Shown: one piece after another, positions 46,947-57,616 of the stretch | How the letters are laid out: each line of letters begins with the position of its first letter | Position numbering within the stretch: position 1 is the stretch's first letter | Assembly (NCBI GenBank): GCA_025617745.1 | Contig: CM046870.1 | Coordinates: forward strand, 21,991,501 to 22,055,500 | Reading direction: 5' to 3' | Origin: Heliocidaris erythrogramma | Taxonomy: Eukaryota > Echinodermata > Echinoidea > Camarodonta > Echinometridae | DNA: 64,000 nt | The notes under the pieces: model-generated | The model's input: only the letters and a program-made list of their open reading frames with translations | Databases searched by the model: none | What the model was told of the DNA's origin: nothing | Position numbers and translations under genes: made by a program

Positions 46947-47763
46947 ACATCAGCAAGCAATGGTCATATTGACCATTAGGATCATATACATGTGTGTATA
47001 CTGGGTATTGGGGATACAGATGTAATTTTGTTTGAAATGGAGGTTTTTGTGGGCAAACTGATACTCAAGTATCATTCTTTAGATTTTAAGTTATCAGTTC
47101 GTTAAGATACAAAATGTAGAAAGTTATAAAAACTTACATTTACAGCCCTCTTTTTGGTACTTGTTACCCACACCTCCTGATACGGATGACGACTGCTCTC
47201 AATAATGTTGCGCACTAGTGAGGCCGCTCTACATGGTTACGCACCGTAGATACGTACGCAGAATGTTACGCACACAAGCTATTCTACGAAGACCTGGAAG
47301 GGCCAAACTGACGACGTAAAAAAATAAAAAATATTACGTACGTACGTAGTAATTATTACGTACGTACGTAATATTTTTTATTTTTTTACGTCATCAGTTT
47401 GGCCCTTCCAGGTCTTCGTAGGAGATCGACGAACCGATCGCGCCGGTACTACTACGAGCGCTGAGGGCTCCCTTCATCATAATCGTGAAAAATACAAACT
47501 GGATGCTGACGGGACAGTCTCGATAGCAGTTATCGACAAAAAGGACCCAAAATTTCAGGAAACCCTCTTCAAAGGTCACAAAACAACCTGGTAAGTTTTA
47601 ATCATCTATTATTCAACATAATTAGTTATATTTAAGTAAACTCCAAGATATGGGTTTCACTTAAATATAGCCAAAAATGCACAGTGATACATATTAGTAC
47701 CGTACTCACTATTGCCTGCGTTACTACACAGTCGGCAATGGCGTGTACCAACAAATGTATGAG
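46947..47763. mobile_element. Insertion in the right palindrome arm with 11-bp duplication
   Basis: TGTCCAAAACC occurs at 46936-46946 and again at 47764-47774, while the left arm has only one copy at the equivalent site. The 817-bp insert contains the long hairpin at 47284-47421. Its class is not recognised: no clear terminal inverted repeats and no ORF. Confidence 0.78.
47284..47421. repeat. Near-perfect 67-bp-arm hairpin
   Basis: CTACGAAGACCTGGAAGGGC...TTACGTACGTACGTA and its complement are separated by only a few bases (GTAATTA). There are one or two mismatches over the whole arm. TACGTACGTACG is itself self-complementary, so cruciform extrusion is plausible (inference). Confidence 0.9.
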
Positions 47764-48585
47764 TGTCCAAAACCGGAGAAATCCCCGCCGATTTGTTTCG
47801 CGATCGCGTGTTGTTTACATACTGCCGATGTCTTAGACTAAAATCGGCCAATAAAATTTTTGTCCACGAAGAAACTCGGGATCGCAAGCGCACATCGATC
47901 TTTACGATCGCGCACACAGAAAATCGGGACTTTTCCGTGTATGCCACATAGGGACCGAATTTTTAAGGACAAAACTCTTTTGGGGAGATGTCAGCGCCCG
48001 CGGCGACCAGGAAATGTACACAATGACTCCGATAGCTCGTTTCGCGAGAATCAACAGTAAATTACGGATTTGATTTTTGGAAATATCTTTTCCAACATCG
48101 GTGAGTTGAATTTATTGTATTTCTTGGATATTTAGTGGTCGGTTTTTGTAAATTAAATGCCGATTTTGAGTGAATGTTTGTGACTTTTGTGCAGTGGTGT
48201 TTTAAAAAGTTGAGGTGTATGAACTATGACTGCCTACAGGCTACATTATACACACGAAGTATAGGAATGTAGCTATGAGTGATGACGATGACACTATCCC
48301 TAATCCCTTTTGTGTGTAATGAATCTTTCCTCAACCACGATATAGCCAAAACTTGACAATAATTGTGAGTAATAATAAAATTAAATAAGGGAACAGTTTC
48401 AAGACGCAAAGGCAAAGCCAAAGACAAGTCAAACATCGCGAAATAATGTCTTCGGCCGGATACACCATTCACCAAATCTACACATCAATATCTGCAAGTG
48501 GGACTGTAATGTAGATGACGTGCAGTAAGCCAACGCATTACATGCCGTATTTTCTTTTAAAAATACAATTAAGGAAATATCTTAC

Positions 48586-48610
48586 CTTGTGCATCCTTTC
48601 CTTTGCTCAT
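48586..48610 (-). CDS. PSMC3IP: PSMC3IP (HOP2) coding exon 1 with start codon
   Basis: On the minus strand ATG at 48610 begins MSKGKDAQ and runs into a consensus donor CAAG|GTAAGA after 48586. Mammalian HOP2 begins MSKGR (from memory), so both the start and the short first exon fit the family. The exon contributes 25 nt, leaving one base that completes the alanine codon with exon 2. The in-window protein is 70 residues. AGAAT precedes the ATG. Upstream is a CpG-containing region that probably holds the promoter. Confidence 0.88.
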
Positions 48611-48800
48611 ATTCTCTTGATAAGTGATGATGTTTCTACCGAAAGAGGGTTATAATCGCGGACATTTCCTGTGGCACATCAATCCGTCAGTCGTCATTCA
48701 AACTTCCCGCAACTCGGAATCGTATCCGCTCCGAGATCTACGCGCGCGCTGTATTTGAGCTGGAGGTCTATTTTCTTCCGATTTTCTTTCTTTCTTTTTG
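48611..48800 (-). promoter_or_regulatory. PSMC3IP: Probable PSMC3IP 5' UTR and promoter region
   Basis: The DNA just upstream of the start codon is locally CpG-rich (CGCGCGCG near 48740, TCCGCTCCGAG at 48727), unlike the AT-rich surroundings. No TATA box or transcription start can be assigned. Confidence 0.45.
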
Positions 48801-48949
48801 AGCTTACTTTTGATGATAAATGAAGGGAAGCAATCAATAGGCCTACAGTTTACGCGCCAATTTATTCTTCACAATCATTGGCCCTTCTTAGCTAGACTGT
48901 GGACCTTTGTTCTTATTATAGGGATTATACCCTACCCTGGGGATGTTTC

Positions 48950-49131
48950 TCCCTCTTTCATTAATTAGACAGCAGACCCCCCCCCCCCCCTTTCTATCTC
49001 CCCCTCTCGATTCTCTTTCTGCCCTATCATTCTCTTTTTTTCCCTCTCCTCTTATTTGTCCTTATTCTCTACCTCTCTTCCTAGCCTGAGCGCCTCCCAC
49101 CCTACTCTCCATTGCTACTTTTTTCCATACC

Positions 49132-49162
<31 letters not shown>

Positions 49163-49165
49163 GCT
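48950..49165. repeat. Pyrimidine-rich low-complexity DNA
   Basis: C-tracts (48980 and 49130) and (CT)n at 49142-49163 lie in a T/C-rich stretch. It has no coding content. Confidence 0.85.
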
Positions 49166-49176
49166 CTTACTTTAAA

Positions 49177-49346
49177 GGGCCCCTGCAACCCAAATGCAAT
49201 GCAAAGGCAAGTTTATTGCATTTTTTAGGGTGGAACTTAGCATGTAAACATATTTAGATGTTTGAATAACAAAATATGAGTTGTATCCATCCATATCCCC
49301 TATACATCAAATGAAATAAGTTTGCATTTGGGTTGCACTGCACCCT
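49177..49346. mobile_element. Short inverted-repeat MITE
   Basis: GGGCCCCTGCAACCCAAATGC at the left and GCATTTGGGTTGCACTGCACCC at the right are imperfect inverted repeats around about 120 bp of AT-rich DNA. Confidence 0.6.
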
Positions 49347-49970
49347 TGTAACTCTTTTATCCTATTTTCCATCCCTCTCCCTCTCTTAAGCCCTATACAT
49401 GAATCCACCATTCTTATTTCTTAATTTTTTTTAACAACACATCTCCACAATGCATTGGGCTAAATATTGACTGGAAACATTCTCAAAGCAGCTCTCATGC
49501 ACTTTATACACATTTTTATTGCATATATACAATTCATAAGTTACAAGTATAATTATGCTACACTGTTTTGTAAAATAACTGATTGTCTTAACAAAGGAGA
49601 TAAAATACTGAACTGTTGACTTTAGCATCTTCTACCGGTATGTTGTTTTTGACAATCAAATACCTAAGAATGTATTTTGTAGTTGCCTTACAGGTCATTT
49701 CATGCAATACTGGATGCACTTTATTATTGGACAACATCTTTTGAACTAGGAGAATATGAATACAAACTTCAATGCAACTTAATAAGTTGACCTAAATTCC
49801 TATTGCCTGAAACTTCATCTTTTTTCCAAGCAGTTGGAAATAATTCATGCAATGTTCAACCACTTTCAGCCCCCCCCCCCCGAAAAAAGTAATAAATGAA
49901 AATAAGAATACATGTACATGTAGTACCTTCTGATAGGCTCAGCGTGAGTTCATGGGTGCAAGTATATAAC

Positions 49971-50340
49971 TTCAATATGGCACGAAAAAGAGACATGATA
50001 ACGAAGCTTTTCGACCTGCACTCATCAGGTTATCACGCAGGTATATAACAAATTACTTGAAATCAACTATATTATACTCGGTAAACCCGGACGCAACCTA
50101 GACGCATTTACGCTTTCTGGAAGCCGCTTACATTCAATCGCATGAACCTCTTCTGTGCAGACAAAAGGAGTTCGTCCAAGCTTTGCGATTGTTCTGAAAT
50201 TACGGCGTCTAGGTTGCGTCCGGGTTTACCGAGTATAATATAGTTGATTTCAAGTAATTTGTTATATACCTGCGTGATAACCGGATGAGTGCAGGTCGAA
50301 AAGCTTCGTTATCATGTCTCTTTTTCATGCCATATTGAAA
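49971..50340. mobile_element. Palindromic element with about 135-bp arms
   Basis: Arms 49971-50105 and 50206-50340 are near-perfect inverted copies (TTCGACCTGCACTCATCAGG, AAATCAACTATATTATACTC, GGACGCAACCTAGACGC). GTAGTACC occurs at 49920-49927 and 50345-50352, a possible 8-bp duplication, though the arms do not reach the left copy. It lies between the two conserved genes. Confidence 0.82.
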
Positions 50341-50599
50341 TTTTGTAGTACCAAGAAATTATTTAAGTATTTAATTAGAAATTAAAATCTTAATTTCTCT
50401 CTGCAATGATATGCATGTACTACACATATAAAGCAAGCAGAAAGGGAATAAAGGATGCAACTTCCTTCATTCCATTATTCTACTCCAGTTCTGATTTCAA
50501 TCATCTTGCTACTACTTATTATCAAATTTTTACATGTTTGGTAAGGCCTTGAGATTAATTTGTCTGATTTATTGATTTTTCACTTTGATATTTCTCGTA

Positions 50600-50960
50600 G
50601 GGTAGAGTCATGGAGGTGTCGTAGTCGAAGGGTTTAAACTCTCGACTGGAGATGTGAAGGTCATGGGTTCCATCCCCAGCAAGACACTTGTGTACTGGAG
50701 CAAGGCATTTTATCTTCATTACTCCTCTCCAGCCAGGTGTTAAACGACTACCCGGTAGGACGGAAAGTCATCGTGGTTTGTTCAGCATTGTGAGCGTCTT
50801 TAAAAAGGTGCCTGGCTGGAATGCTCCCCAGGGAGTGGAGAAGATGCATGCACTGTGTGCAGGCAAGCCTGAACCTGATGACCGGGGTAATAATATATCT
50901 GTAAAGCACTTAGAGACATCGTAGATGTAATATCCAGATTATTATCATTATTATAAGCAA
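50600..50960 (+). mobile_element. tRNA-like SINE with (ATT)n tail
   Basis: The head has GTGTCGTAGTCGAAGGG and GGTTCCATCCCC (B-box-like). The body has CTGGCTGGAATGCTCCCCAG and GATGACCGGGGTAATAATAT. The tail is TTATTATCATTATTATA. Body words recur inverted at 54515-54725 and in part at 61020, which defines a family. Confidence 0.75.
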
Positions 50961-51147
50961 AGGAAAATTAAATGAATTAAAATTCATGGCCATGGTCAAA
51001 ATTTGCATGTGGCTATTTTTTAAAACTTTATATTCACATTCACCAGTGGCACAGCAGGGGATCAGCCACCGAGGGGGCACTGGAGTCAATGGGGTGGCAC
51101 CATTCTCACAAGATGGATAAAAATGTGAGAGAACAAGGAGGTCCTGT

Positions 51148-51568
51148 CAGTGGCGGCACCAGGGGGGGGGGGGGGCATGGGGGGCATTTGCCCCCCCAGT
51201 CAGAGGCTTTGCCCCCCAGTTGCCCCCCCAATAATTTTCGGAGTGAAAAAAAATAAAAGGGTGGAAAAAATGTTTGTCCGCCTTTGCCCCCCATAGGCGG
51301 ATCCAGAACCCCTTTACTGAGCGTTTTTTGGAAGTTTGGCGAAAATTTTTTTTTTGTTGTCCCTACCCCCCCCCCCCCCCCCCCCCCCACTGAGCGACTT
51401 TTGGAGAAGCTGGCGAGACCAAAAAAATACGGGTCTACGTTTTGACAAACTGTCATTTTTGTACCCCCTCTTTTACTCAATCCTGCATCCGCCCCTGCCC
51501 CTCCCCCAACATTTTCTTTTGCCCCCCATTTGCCCCCCCCCACTTTAAAAATCCTGGTGCCGCCACTG
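51148..51568. mobile_element. hAT-type MITE with 8-bp duplication
   Basis: The ends CAGTGGCGGCACCAGG and CCTGGTGCCGCCACTG are perfect inverted repeats. GGTCCTGT flanks both sides (51140-51147 and 51569-51576). An 8-bp duplication and CAG-initial ends are hallmarks of hAT elements. The interior is extremely G/C-homopolymeric (C-tract 51366-51388). Frames through it are artefacts. Confidence 0.92.
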
Positions 51569-51861
51569 GGTCCTGTGTGTAGGAGTCACCATCATGCACA
51601 TGACGAACCCACTGCACTTTCCGTGAAAGAGTAAGGTGAAACCCAGGTGTAATGGTTCACCTCCACATCCCAATCGGTTATAATGGGAGGAGAGACCAGA
51701 AGGCCATAATAAAAAAATTCCCATCCTAGGCACAGGTGAATAATAATCAAGTGTGAACAGGGTGTGCAAGGGGTCATATCATCTTCTTTTCATTTTGCCT
51801 CCCCTCTCTCCCTTTCTTCCTCTCTCTTTCATCCATTTTTCTCTTTTCCACCATATTTATC

Positions 51862-51993
51862 TCACTGAACATCTAAATTGGCTCTCCTCAATGCCAGTAG
51901 TCCATTAACTATGTCTTGCGGTAACATTCGTAGCTGAGCAAACTCCTCTGTGGTTGAATAACGTAGCTTGGTACGTGGATCTGTATATTTTGC
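51862..51993 (-). CDS. INO80C: INO80C coding exon 5 (last), stop at 51862
   Basis: INO80C is the animal Ies6 homologue, a subunit of the INO80 nucleosome-remodelling ATPase complex in the nucleus. This exon encodes 43 residues and a stop: AKYTDPRTKLRYSTTEEFAQ then LRMLPQDIVNGLLALRRANLD. It is the C-terminal YL1_C-type domain; human INO80C has NYTDPQSKLRFSTIEEF...VTGYLALRKA (from memory). The acceptor is TTCTACAG|GCAAAA at 51993/51994, phase 0. It joins exon 4, which ends SDISGLP, to give the family motif GLPAKYTDP. Confidence 0.95.
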   Translation of the reverse strand, partial: AKYTDPRTKLRYSTTEEFAQLRMLPQDIVNGLLALRRANLDVQ

Positions 51994-52292
51994 CTGTAGA
52001 AGAAATATGGGGAATAAATGTAGAATTGAATTTCTTGAAGTACAGATAAAGACAGCATCAAGAGAGATACAAATATGAGTATTCGTGTTTATTTCAAAGC
52101 AAGAGATATATATATGACACAGAAAGATACCACACTTGTTTATGGTAATCATAAAATATGTCATCATAAACCTTGATGAGTATCTGTGGGATACTTGAAT
52201 GTGTGTCACATATTTATGATGTTATCATGTGATGATATTCCTGCTAATTCTGACTTTCCCCATGGCCGCCTGGTGGCGTATTCCTTTAAATG

Positions 52293-52835
52293 CCAAGTCC
52301 ACCCTAACAAAAAGTTGATTTGAATAAATAGAGAAAAATCCAACAAGCATAACACTGAAAATTTCATCAATATAGGATGTAAAATAAGAAAGTTATGGTA
52401 TTTTAAAGTTTTGCTTAATTTCGCGAAACAGTTGTATGCACATCCTGCTCAGTATGCAAATGAGGGAACCAGTGACATCACCCACTCACTATTTTTTTGT
52501 ATTTTATTACATGAAATACGAAATATTTTAATTTTTCCTTGTTATAATGTGAAACAAGGTTTGATTCCTCGCTGAACATGTGTAATTGCCATTGTTGCAA
52601 CCTATACACAATTCAATGAGAGCTTCCTAATTGTGAAATCTGCAGAAATTAAAATATTCTATATTTCACATAATAAAATACACAAGAAATAGTGAGTGGG
52701 TGACGTCACTGGTTCCCTCATTTAAAATACCATAACTTTCTTATTTTACACCCTATTTTGATGAAATTTGCAGTGTTATGCTTGTTGGATTTTTCTCTAT
52801 TTATTCAAATCAACTTTTTGTTAGGGTGGACTTGG
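52293..52835. mobile_element. Long-TIR MITE with 10-bp duplication, inside INO80C intron 4
   Basis: CCAAGTCCACCCTAAC and its exact complement form the ends of arms of about 220 bp. CCTTTAAATG flanks both sides (52283-52292 and 52836-52845). A 10-bp duplication would fit a Mutator-like element (inference). Its right end is 65 bp from the donor of INO80C exon 4. Confidence 0.92.
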
Positions 52836-52899
52836 CCTTTAAATGTGTGTTACACAAATCATATCCACTGGGTTAAGAAAAGGCAAGACTTTTACTCAC

Positions 52900-52967
52900 T
52901 GGCAAACCTGAAATATCTGAGTACTTCTTTGGTGGTTTCCTTGAAGGAGGTGCATCAATACTGCTAT
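52900..52967 (-). CDS. INO80C: INO80C coding exon 4
   Basis: The 68-bp exon starts with two bases completing a tyrosine codon and encodes SSIDAPPSRKPPKKYSDISG then LP, matching the FSIDAPPSFKPAKKYSDVSG region of human INO80C (from memory). The acceptor is GTATTTTAG|ATAGC and the donor CCA|GTGAGT. This is the linker and start of the YL1_C region. It is surrounded by MITEs but its splice sites are intact. Confidence 0.94.
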
Positions 52968-53297
52968 CTAAAATACACAGAAAGAAACCATTGATACAAA
53001 AGGTTACAGTGCTGTTTATTTCCTAAATTAGTTAATCTTCATGAAAACAGGTGTTAAATAACTGTCAATATCATTTTCATTTCTTCTTTCAGTGAAAAAT
53101 CCAGGATTACTTGACTGGGGCAGGGGGACACACATATTTGTCAAGTGTCAACAATCTATGACAACAACAAAAAAGAAAGAAAGAAAAAAAAAAGGTTTCT
53201 CAAATTTGCACATGTGTGTATTATGCATAGACAGATGTTGACATGGGCTTACAATAACTTACACTTGCAAGCACAATCTTTCTAGCATTAGACAACA

Positions 53298-53435
53298 GGG
53301 GAGCATTTCATCAAGCGTTTTATCAGTGATTTTTACTGACAAATTTGCTCTCAACCAATCAGATGCAAGGATTTCAGCAGCTTATAACAGTTGTCGGTAA
53401 AAATCACTGACAAAACGCTTGATGAAACGCTCCCC
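53298..53435. mobile_element. Short palindromic MITE (GGGGAGCRTTTCATCAAG family), copy 2
   Basis: The arms match the element at 12308-12445 and the core is in inverted orientation (CTCTCAACCAATCAGATGC...CAGCTTATAACAG). It lies in INO80C intron 3. Confidence 0.85.
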
Positions 53436-53748
53436 AGAATTAACAAAATTTGGTGGTACCACGGGCAGGGAGGATCAGATTCTCTCTACCCCCCCTCCCC
53501 CTCTGGAATCTCAGCAGCAGCGTGAAAAAATACACTGTAAATGTACTTAAGAAACTTGGTGTGACAAGAAAACATTTTATAATGAATGATACACTGAAGT
53601 TTCAAATCGATATTTCCCAAAGTTTTAGAATTACCACTACCAGTAATTAATCATTTATATAATTCAGGTATGACAATTCTGCACTGTGTACAATATGTAC
53701 AGTGAAATGTCCCCATCCCTAGCCCTTGTCATAAATTATGTTTTTACT

Positions 53749-54144
53749 TACTGTAAAAGCTGTTATTTTCGTGAGGGTTTAATTTTCACAAATTGCACAA
53801 GTTGATGTTGGGGACGCGAATTAAACAGCTCGCGAAAATATCGCCAATTACAGGTGCACTTATTTGCATCGCGAAAAAGTGAAGCTTGGGTACAGATGCA
53901 GCCGCTTCTTTGAGAAAACCTGACCTCAGATGGCAATAATCAAAGCCTAATTTGTCACCTTATCCTATTCGATGTATGGGCCAGCACTTAATAATGTACA
54001 TAAATTCTACTACTTAAAAGTTGGTTAGACAGTTTAAACATTGGCTTGAATTGGCAAACCGCGAAAACAACAACTCGCGTAATCATCTGAGACCTTGCCA
54101 ATAGCGGAAACATCTGTACGCGAAAATAACAGCTATTAAAAGTA
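53749..54144. mobile_element. TIR element with TACTGTAAAAGCTGTTATTTTCG ends
   Basis: The left end TACTGTAAAAGCTGTTATTT and the right end AAATAACAGCTATTAAAAGTA are inverted, with CGCGAAAAT words repeated inside. It is about 396 bp and non-coding. Confidence 0.75.
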
Positions 54145-54514
54145 CTACAAGGAGGATCAACGTTGGCCAATGTGACAAGCATCGATCTCTACCAGTGGAT
54201 AGAGCAATGCCCTCTACATTTGATGTGACCCGGCGCGACGCGTCGCCATGCTTGGGCTCGCAGAAAAACACCACCGCAATACTGTTTCAATACAATTTTA
54301 TGCATTTTTAGAATCAAATAATTCAGCACTGTGAAGTCTTTTCCACAAATTAACTGCAAAATCAGGCAATACAAGTGTAGCCTTACAAATTTTAGAGGCG
54401 ATTTAATGTGACAATTAGTATAATGTCTGTTTTAGATAAAAAATCAAATCATGTATCTTTCGAATAGGAGTACACTTACATCGTACACAGCAGACGATGT
54501 CCCACGCTATAATA

Positions 54515-54725
54515 ATATTTCGATTTTATATAGCGCCTAATACATCGGAGATGTCGCTTACAGATATATTATTACCCTGGTCATCGGATTCTGGCATGCC
54601 CGCACACAATTTCCACTCCCTTGGGAGCATTCCAGCAATGGGCCGTGGCGCTCACACTGCTAAGCAAACATTAACTTTCGCATCCTACCGGGTACCCATT
54701 TAAAACCTGGGTGGAGAGTGGCTAT
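54515..54725 (-). mobile_element. SINE fragment, same family as 50600-50960
   Basis: Read on the minus strand it contains GCTGGAATGCTCCCAAGGGA, GATGACCAGGGTAATAATAT and a GGCGCTATATAAAATCG tail. These words match the 50.6-kb SINE body. Confidence 0.75.
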
Positions 54726-54919
54726 GTCCCACGCGGTTTGAGTGAGGGCTCCTAATTTTGGTGTGTGGGTGCATCAACTGCTTGCATAGAGCCGTGCATA
54801 CAATGCGATATCCACGTAAAGTAGAGATTGATGGTGACAAGTGACCCAGTCAATTTTAATTCTGATTTTGGTTTTAAAAAATGCAATACAACCGGCTTTG
54901 TGACATCCGTGATACTTAC

Positions 54920-55031
54920 ATGTGGAGCCTACTGGTCGATGGAGCTGAGCCCTTTCGGATGCAATGATCTGTTTTAACGTCTTCCATGTCCTTGTCTTCT
55001 TCCCGGCTGATAAACCCCCTCTACCTGAATG
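54920..55031 (-). CDS. INO80C: INO80C coding exon 3
   Basis: The 112-bp exon encodes HSGRGGLSAGKKTRTWKTLK then QIIASERAQLHRPVGST, the conserved core of INO80C (HSGHGG...GKKNRTWKNLKQIL in human, from memory). The acceptor used is TCTCTTAAG|CATTCAGG. A second AG four codons-equivalent downstream (CATTCAG) would break the frame and lose the conserved HSG, so it is rejected. The donor ACAT|GTAAGT leaves one base, giving Tyr with exon 4. Confidence 0.95.
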
Positions 55032-56339
55032 CTTAAGAGATTCAAATAAACAATAAAAAGAATGATTTTAAAATCAAAGACAATAGCCTTTGGTTACCGG
55101 TATCAAAAATGGAAGAAGAATACAAATGTGGACTTGAAAGCGCAGTCCTTGCAGGTACTTCAGTTATGTATCAAACAACATTAATGATGTTTAAATTGCA
55201 AACACAATTATAGTCTTAATTCTCCAGTTATCACAAATAGGAATACAAACTGAACTTATAATTTAAGAACATAGATAATATACAATTCTTAAATAAACCC
55301 TGAGGCAGAATTTGAACCTAATCTCAATTTTAGAAAAAGACACTTGGATTATTACAAATAGTGTCTACATAAATTCACATCTGGGTCTGTTCACAAAGTT
55401 GGGCACCTTTTGAGGCATTTTTTTTTTTAATCCCCTGTTATTCGATGAAAAAGTCTAGTTAGAATTTTCTTACTTGGCCATTCTATCTTTGGTGAAAATA
55501 AAAAGCATCTGAGAATCATAAACATGTTGTTCCACAATGTATTTTGGAAATAATTATGAAAAACCAGCGTGTGGATGTAACTGGACATCGTGTCCGTGTT
55601 ACATCCGCAAAGTCTCATTTTGAGACATAACGGCACATCCATAATGCTCTTGATGATAAGTATTTGCCTGGTTACTTTAGGCTCTCTATTTAATTCAATG
55701 CAACAACAACTGCAATGAGAGTATACTGACTTCAAGAGTTATTGATGAAAGTTGCTGATATTCTTTGGTGTCCCGTTCATCCACAATTTGTGACATTTGA
55801 TTGGAAACTGTTACACCCACAACATTCATGATAAACTCAGGGAAGATAGTTATTCTTTTGTTAAAAGTTTTGCTTCATTAAGTCAGCACCATAACACATT
55901 GTACCCATTAGGATTTAGCTATGTAAGGTATCATGCATGTAGATATGCTGGTAATCTAAAAAAAAGGTGGTTGTGGATGTAACATGGGACACCAGTATGT
56001 TTTTGTCAATATTTTGAAAATGCCTCTCAAAACAATTTGTCTTGTGTTCTTCAAAAGTTTCCTCGAAGCACCAAGTACATTCATATAAAACAACTTAATG
56101 GTTTAAGTCATAGTGTTAAAACTACAATGTTTTTACGATAAAATGTCACGTTTTGGTGCCCCACTTTGTGAACAGACCCATCTACAATATATATTTAAGC
56201 ATTTAAAAAGGATTTATATCTACAGCTTTTTATACTTTTTTTAATGAAAGGAAAGGAAATTAAAGAGCTGTAAATAATCATACTGCCATTGAGATAAACA
56301 ATCTCTATGAGGCATATTGGGCTTTAAGTGTAAACATAC

Positions 56340-56738
56340 TGTAAAGTTTGGATTCTTGAAGATGTGAGTTGGAGGCAAGACTGGAGCTGCCTGTTGAGCA
56401 GCAGAATCAACACTTCCCTGAGATACTGGACTTGACTTGGCCTGTGCTGGCATAGCAATAGCAGGGGCATTTCCATGTGGTGTAGATGCCACAACAACTG
56501 GTTTAGCAGATGCTGTCGGCTTGGAAGGCACATCGTCCTTGGGCACTGATGATGCCCCTCTCTGTGAAGACCTTGTTGCAATGGTACCAGTAGAAGATGC
56601 TGTGATAGGACTGGACAAGGGGACTACGTTTGCTGGTTTGCCAGAAGCTGTAGATGGTGTTGTAGGTTCTCCTGAAGAGCGGGATGTACTTGGACTGGTG
56701 ACATTCTGGATGACTGCTGACTTCTTTGCAGGAGTGGT
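56340..56738 (-). CDS. INO80C: INO80C coding exon 2, Ser/Thr/Pro/Ala-rich
   Basis: The 399-bp exon (133 codons, phase 0 at both ends) starts TTPAKKSAVIQNVTSPSTSR and ends PPTHIFKNPNFT, matching the FKNPNF/FKDPNF motif just before HSG in the family. The long middle is Ser/Thr/Ala/Pro/Gln-rich, low-complexity and probably disordered. It is longer than the human equivalent. Acceptor GTTTTACAG|ACCACT and donor TTTACA|GTATGT are good. No stop occurs in frame. Confidence 0.9.
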
Positions 56739-57616
56739 CTGTAAAACACCAGAAGCTTGGTCATCTTTTGACTGGCATAAGGGAGATACAGTAATAAGGA
56801 TAACTAGAAATTTAATTCGTCATGACGACGAATTAGGTGGTCTGTCTTTCAATTTGTATGATCATGATTATAATCAGGATGATCATAACAATGGGGAAAT
56901 GCTAAACTGAAGATAGGAAGTCAAGAATGCCATGAATGGAGATGCTTCTTGAGGACAGGAATGTAACAAAATGTGGGAAACGGTCATTGTAAAATGATTA
57001 TGGTGATGATATTGGTGATGATTATAATGATATAATGATGGTTATAATGATTATGATGATATAATGATGATGGTGATGATATAATAATAATAGCGATGAT
57101 GATCATAACGGTGATGATAATAATGATGATGTTGATGTTGGTGATAATCATGATGATGATGATGATGATGATGATGATGTAATGATGATTATGATGGTGA
57201 TGATAATCATGATGATGAAGGTGATAATGATGATTATTGATGATGTGATAATGGTGATGATTATGGTGATGGTGATTATGAAGATGACGATATAATGATG
57301 ATGATGGTGATGATGATGGTAATGGTGGGGATAATGGTGTTGACCATGACTGCAATGACAGTGACCTTAACAATGCCAAATATGAAAGAGAAATCACATT
57401 TTGTTATGAAGATACGACCATAAGTTGATTTTTACAAAATGGCGCCTGGATGACGTCACGATAATCTGATGACCTTGAAAAAGATGCGGGGACTTGACCT
57501 TATTAGGACTGATGGCTGACGAAAATTTGAAGATAATTGACTAAGCCAATTTTGAGAAATTGTGATATCAAATAGCACTATTTGACAGTGTAGGATACTT
57601 TGGAGATAAACCCAAT

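Larger units (their letters stand above)
45299..48279. repeat. Giant interrupted palindrome in PSMC3IP intron 1
   Basis: 45299-45624 is the inverted counterpart of 47950-48279, and 46276-46620 is the counterpart of 46765-46946 plus 47775-47950. Together they form arms of about 670 bp around a centre near 46690. Each arm has its own unrelated insertion (45625-46275 left, 46947-47763 right). Shared words include GATAGCTCGTTTCGCGA, GCGATCGTAAAGATCGATG and CCGATTTGTTTCGCGATCG. The whole could be one large foldback transposon. No coding frame is conserved in both arms. Confidence 0.88.

Noticed and set aside
51106-51543. A 145-codon Gly/Pro-rich minus-strand frame
   Set aside because: It runs through G/C homopolymers inside the hAT-type MITE.
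55797-55982. A 61-codon frame between INO80C exons 2 and 3 as an extra exon
   Set aside because: It is on the opposite strand, with no conservation and no splice sites. Exons 2 and 3 already join in frame.
56984-57397. A 137-codon His/Ile-rich frame
   Set aside because: It is a translation of an ATG/GAT trinucleotide microsatellite within the repeat copy.
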